From Oxyruncus cristatus (taxonomy: Eukaryota > Chordata > Aves > Passeriformes > Cotingidae), in contig VXAY01001101.1 in assembly GCA_013399855.1 (NCBI GenBank), positions 372,001 through 436,000 on the forward strand: a stretch of 64,000 nt of DNA, given 5' to 3'. The position numbers were made by a program, and so were the translations under genes. A model generated the notes under the pieces. That model worked only from the letters and a program-made list of their open reading frames with translations. It did not search any database and was not told the DNA's origin. Below are positions 62,897-64,000 of this stretch, in pieces (positions within the stretch are counted from its first letter, which is position 1; each line of letters begins with the position of its first letter).

Positions 62897-64000
62897 TCAG
62901 TGTTGAATACTCTAAGCAATTATTGAGTGCAGAAGGACTTAATCTCTTTGCCTTTTTTAGTCACAGTGAATGACATCAAGTACCTGAGGGCAGCACTCCT
63001 GTGAGGAACAGGGAGATCCATGCTGTAGTATTCCCTAGCGATGTTGTGCTAAGGAGCTTAGCTGGAAAACATTTCACATAAATAGCTATTTGTCATTAAA
63101 ACTGAAGTGGAGAAAGCTAAGGTTGAATGAAAAGCATTTAAGCTCTTACCAGGATAGGCAACATATTTTTCATGCTGGAAAAGCATGTTTAGACATTGAG
63201 TAACTGATGTATTTAGTTCTTATAGCATACGGTAGATGCAGATAAACTTGATAAGCAAAGACACGTCTGCTGAATAGAAATGTAGTTTATCATTTTTCTC
63301 CCGAGGTAATGACTACCTATTCACCCTCCCCTGCCTCGCCAGCATCTATAAGGCTTCTCCTGCATTCCCACGCACAGTGACAGTGCAAGTTGTTCTACTT
63401 ATTATTCTTGTATTGCCAACACCGTGCCTGTCTTTTTTAATGATGTATGGCCTTACCTTAGTGGTGGTTAATCTAATGATGAACTAGCTCCCTGGAGGTT
63501 ACAGGCACCACTTTCTCTGTTTCTAGCTAGCAGTCAGCATCACATGATGATGAATATTTTGGGCTTCCCTCACCCCCCCATCAATGCTGACTGTGTGCAC
63601 ATTTATTACACTGTGAAATTATAGCTATAGCTTCAAGAATAGCAATTTCCTGGCAAGGCATTTTTGATGTCTTATGTGCTTCACTCACAAAGTATACAAT
63701 ATTGGAAGGAGAATTAATTGATTCAGGAGAGTAACAAAATGCAGGGTGGCTCCAGGACTAAAGGTCCTCAAGTGAGAAGTAAAAACAAGATCGATCATTT
63801 AAATGTCTGTTTAAGATTCAGTTAAAAGCTCAGACCATCTTATTATGCTTCAGCTAGTAGCCTTCAGCATGCTGAAACATCATTTGACTGAAACCTGGCA
63901 GGGAAGTTTCAAAAAAAACTACATATAATTGATAGAAAGGCTTTTTTTTCTAAAATATTGATTAATGTAATTTCTGAAAGCTAACTGGAAGATAAACTTG

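Larger units (their letters stand above)
58259..64000. other. Unique AT-rich non-coding stretch
   Basis: Contents are an A run at 58792-58804, a tandem CAAC-T-run-CAGG duplication at 59379-59425, a GC-rich pocket at 60618-60882, and an AAAC/CA simple repeat at 62875-62896. A 104-codon frame at 61620-61934 is not recognised and has no splice or promoter context. No gene or further mobile element was identified up to the end of the window. Confidence 0.6.

Overview
This is a 64 kb piece of AT-rich vertebrate nuclear DNA, almost certainly from a bird. The diagnostic sequences are two CR1 LINE copies (18743-19273 and 52422-53326, both minus strand) that end in the avian CR1 3' motif, either TCATAGAA-type units or TCACAGAATGG. 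Older amniote repeats also survive: two much-decayed CR1/L3-type LINE bodies on the plus strand (about 28905-29365 and 36185-36770), two decayed CR1 3' ends (7828-7935 and about 14957-15037) and a nearly full-length MIR SINE (about 45183-45370). I recognise no protein-coding gene, tRNA, rRNA, CRISPR array or intact mobile element. Apart from the reverse-transcriptase tail inside the two younger CR1 copies, none of the open frames over 60 codons matches a family I know, and their lengths are ordinary for this composition.

Layout: 1-7.8 kb is unique AT-rich DNA with a long pyrimidine tract near 1.34-1.49 kb and an assembly gap inside a poly-A run at 4329-4386. From 7.8 to 18.7 kb there are two CR1 3' ends, a GC-rich pocket at 9.35-9.55 kb that can form a multi-part hairpin, and clean hairpins near 13.36 and 17.70 kb. 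The first younger CR1 lies at 18.7-19.3 kb, followed by a possible exon at 19.95 kb and a GC-rich pocket at 20.2-20.5 kb. From 21 to 37 kb most of the sequence is unique, holding the two ancient CR1 bodies. From 37 to 52 kb there is a possible first exon at 37.2 kb, the MIR at 45.2 kb, an AT microsatellite at 47.3 kb and a second poly-A gap at 48079-48097. From 52 to 64 kb there is a non-coding exon candidate with strong splice signals at 52195-52287, the second younger CR1 right after it, another exon candidate at 58.0-58.3 kb, and a GC-rich pocket at 60.6-60.9 kb.

The window therefore reads as a gene-poor intergenic stretch or the inside of a very long intron. Several exon candidates share the plus strand and could belong to a long non-coding RNA or to untranslated exons of a distant gene, but this rests on splice-site appearance only. 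I found no evidence of a new biological system. The observations most worth checking are the strong non-coding exon candidate, the structured hairpins, and a few stretches dense in homeodomain, TCF or MEIS-type motifs that could be conserved enhancers.
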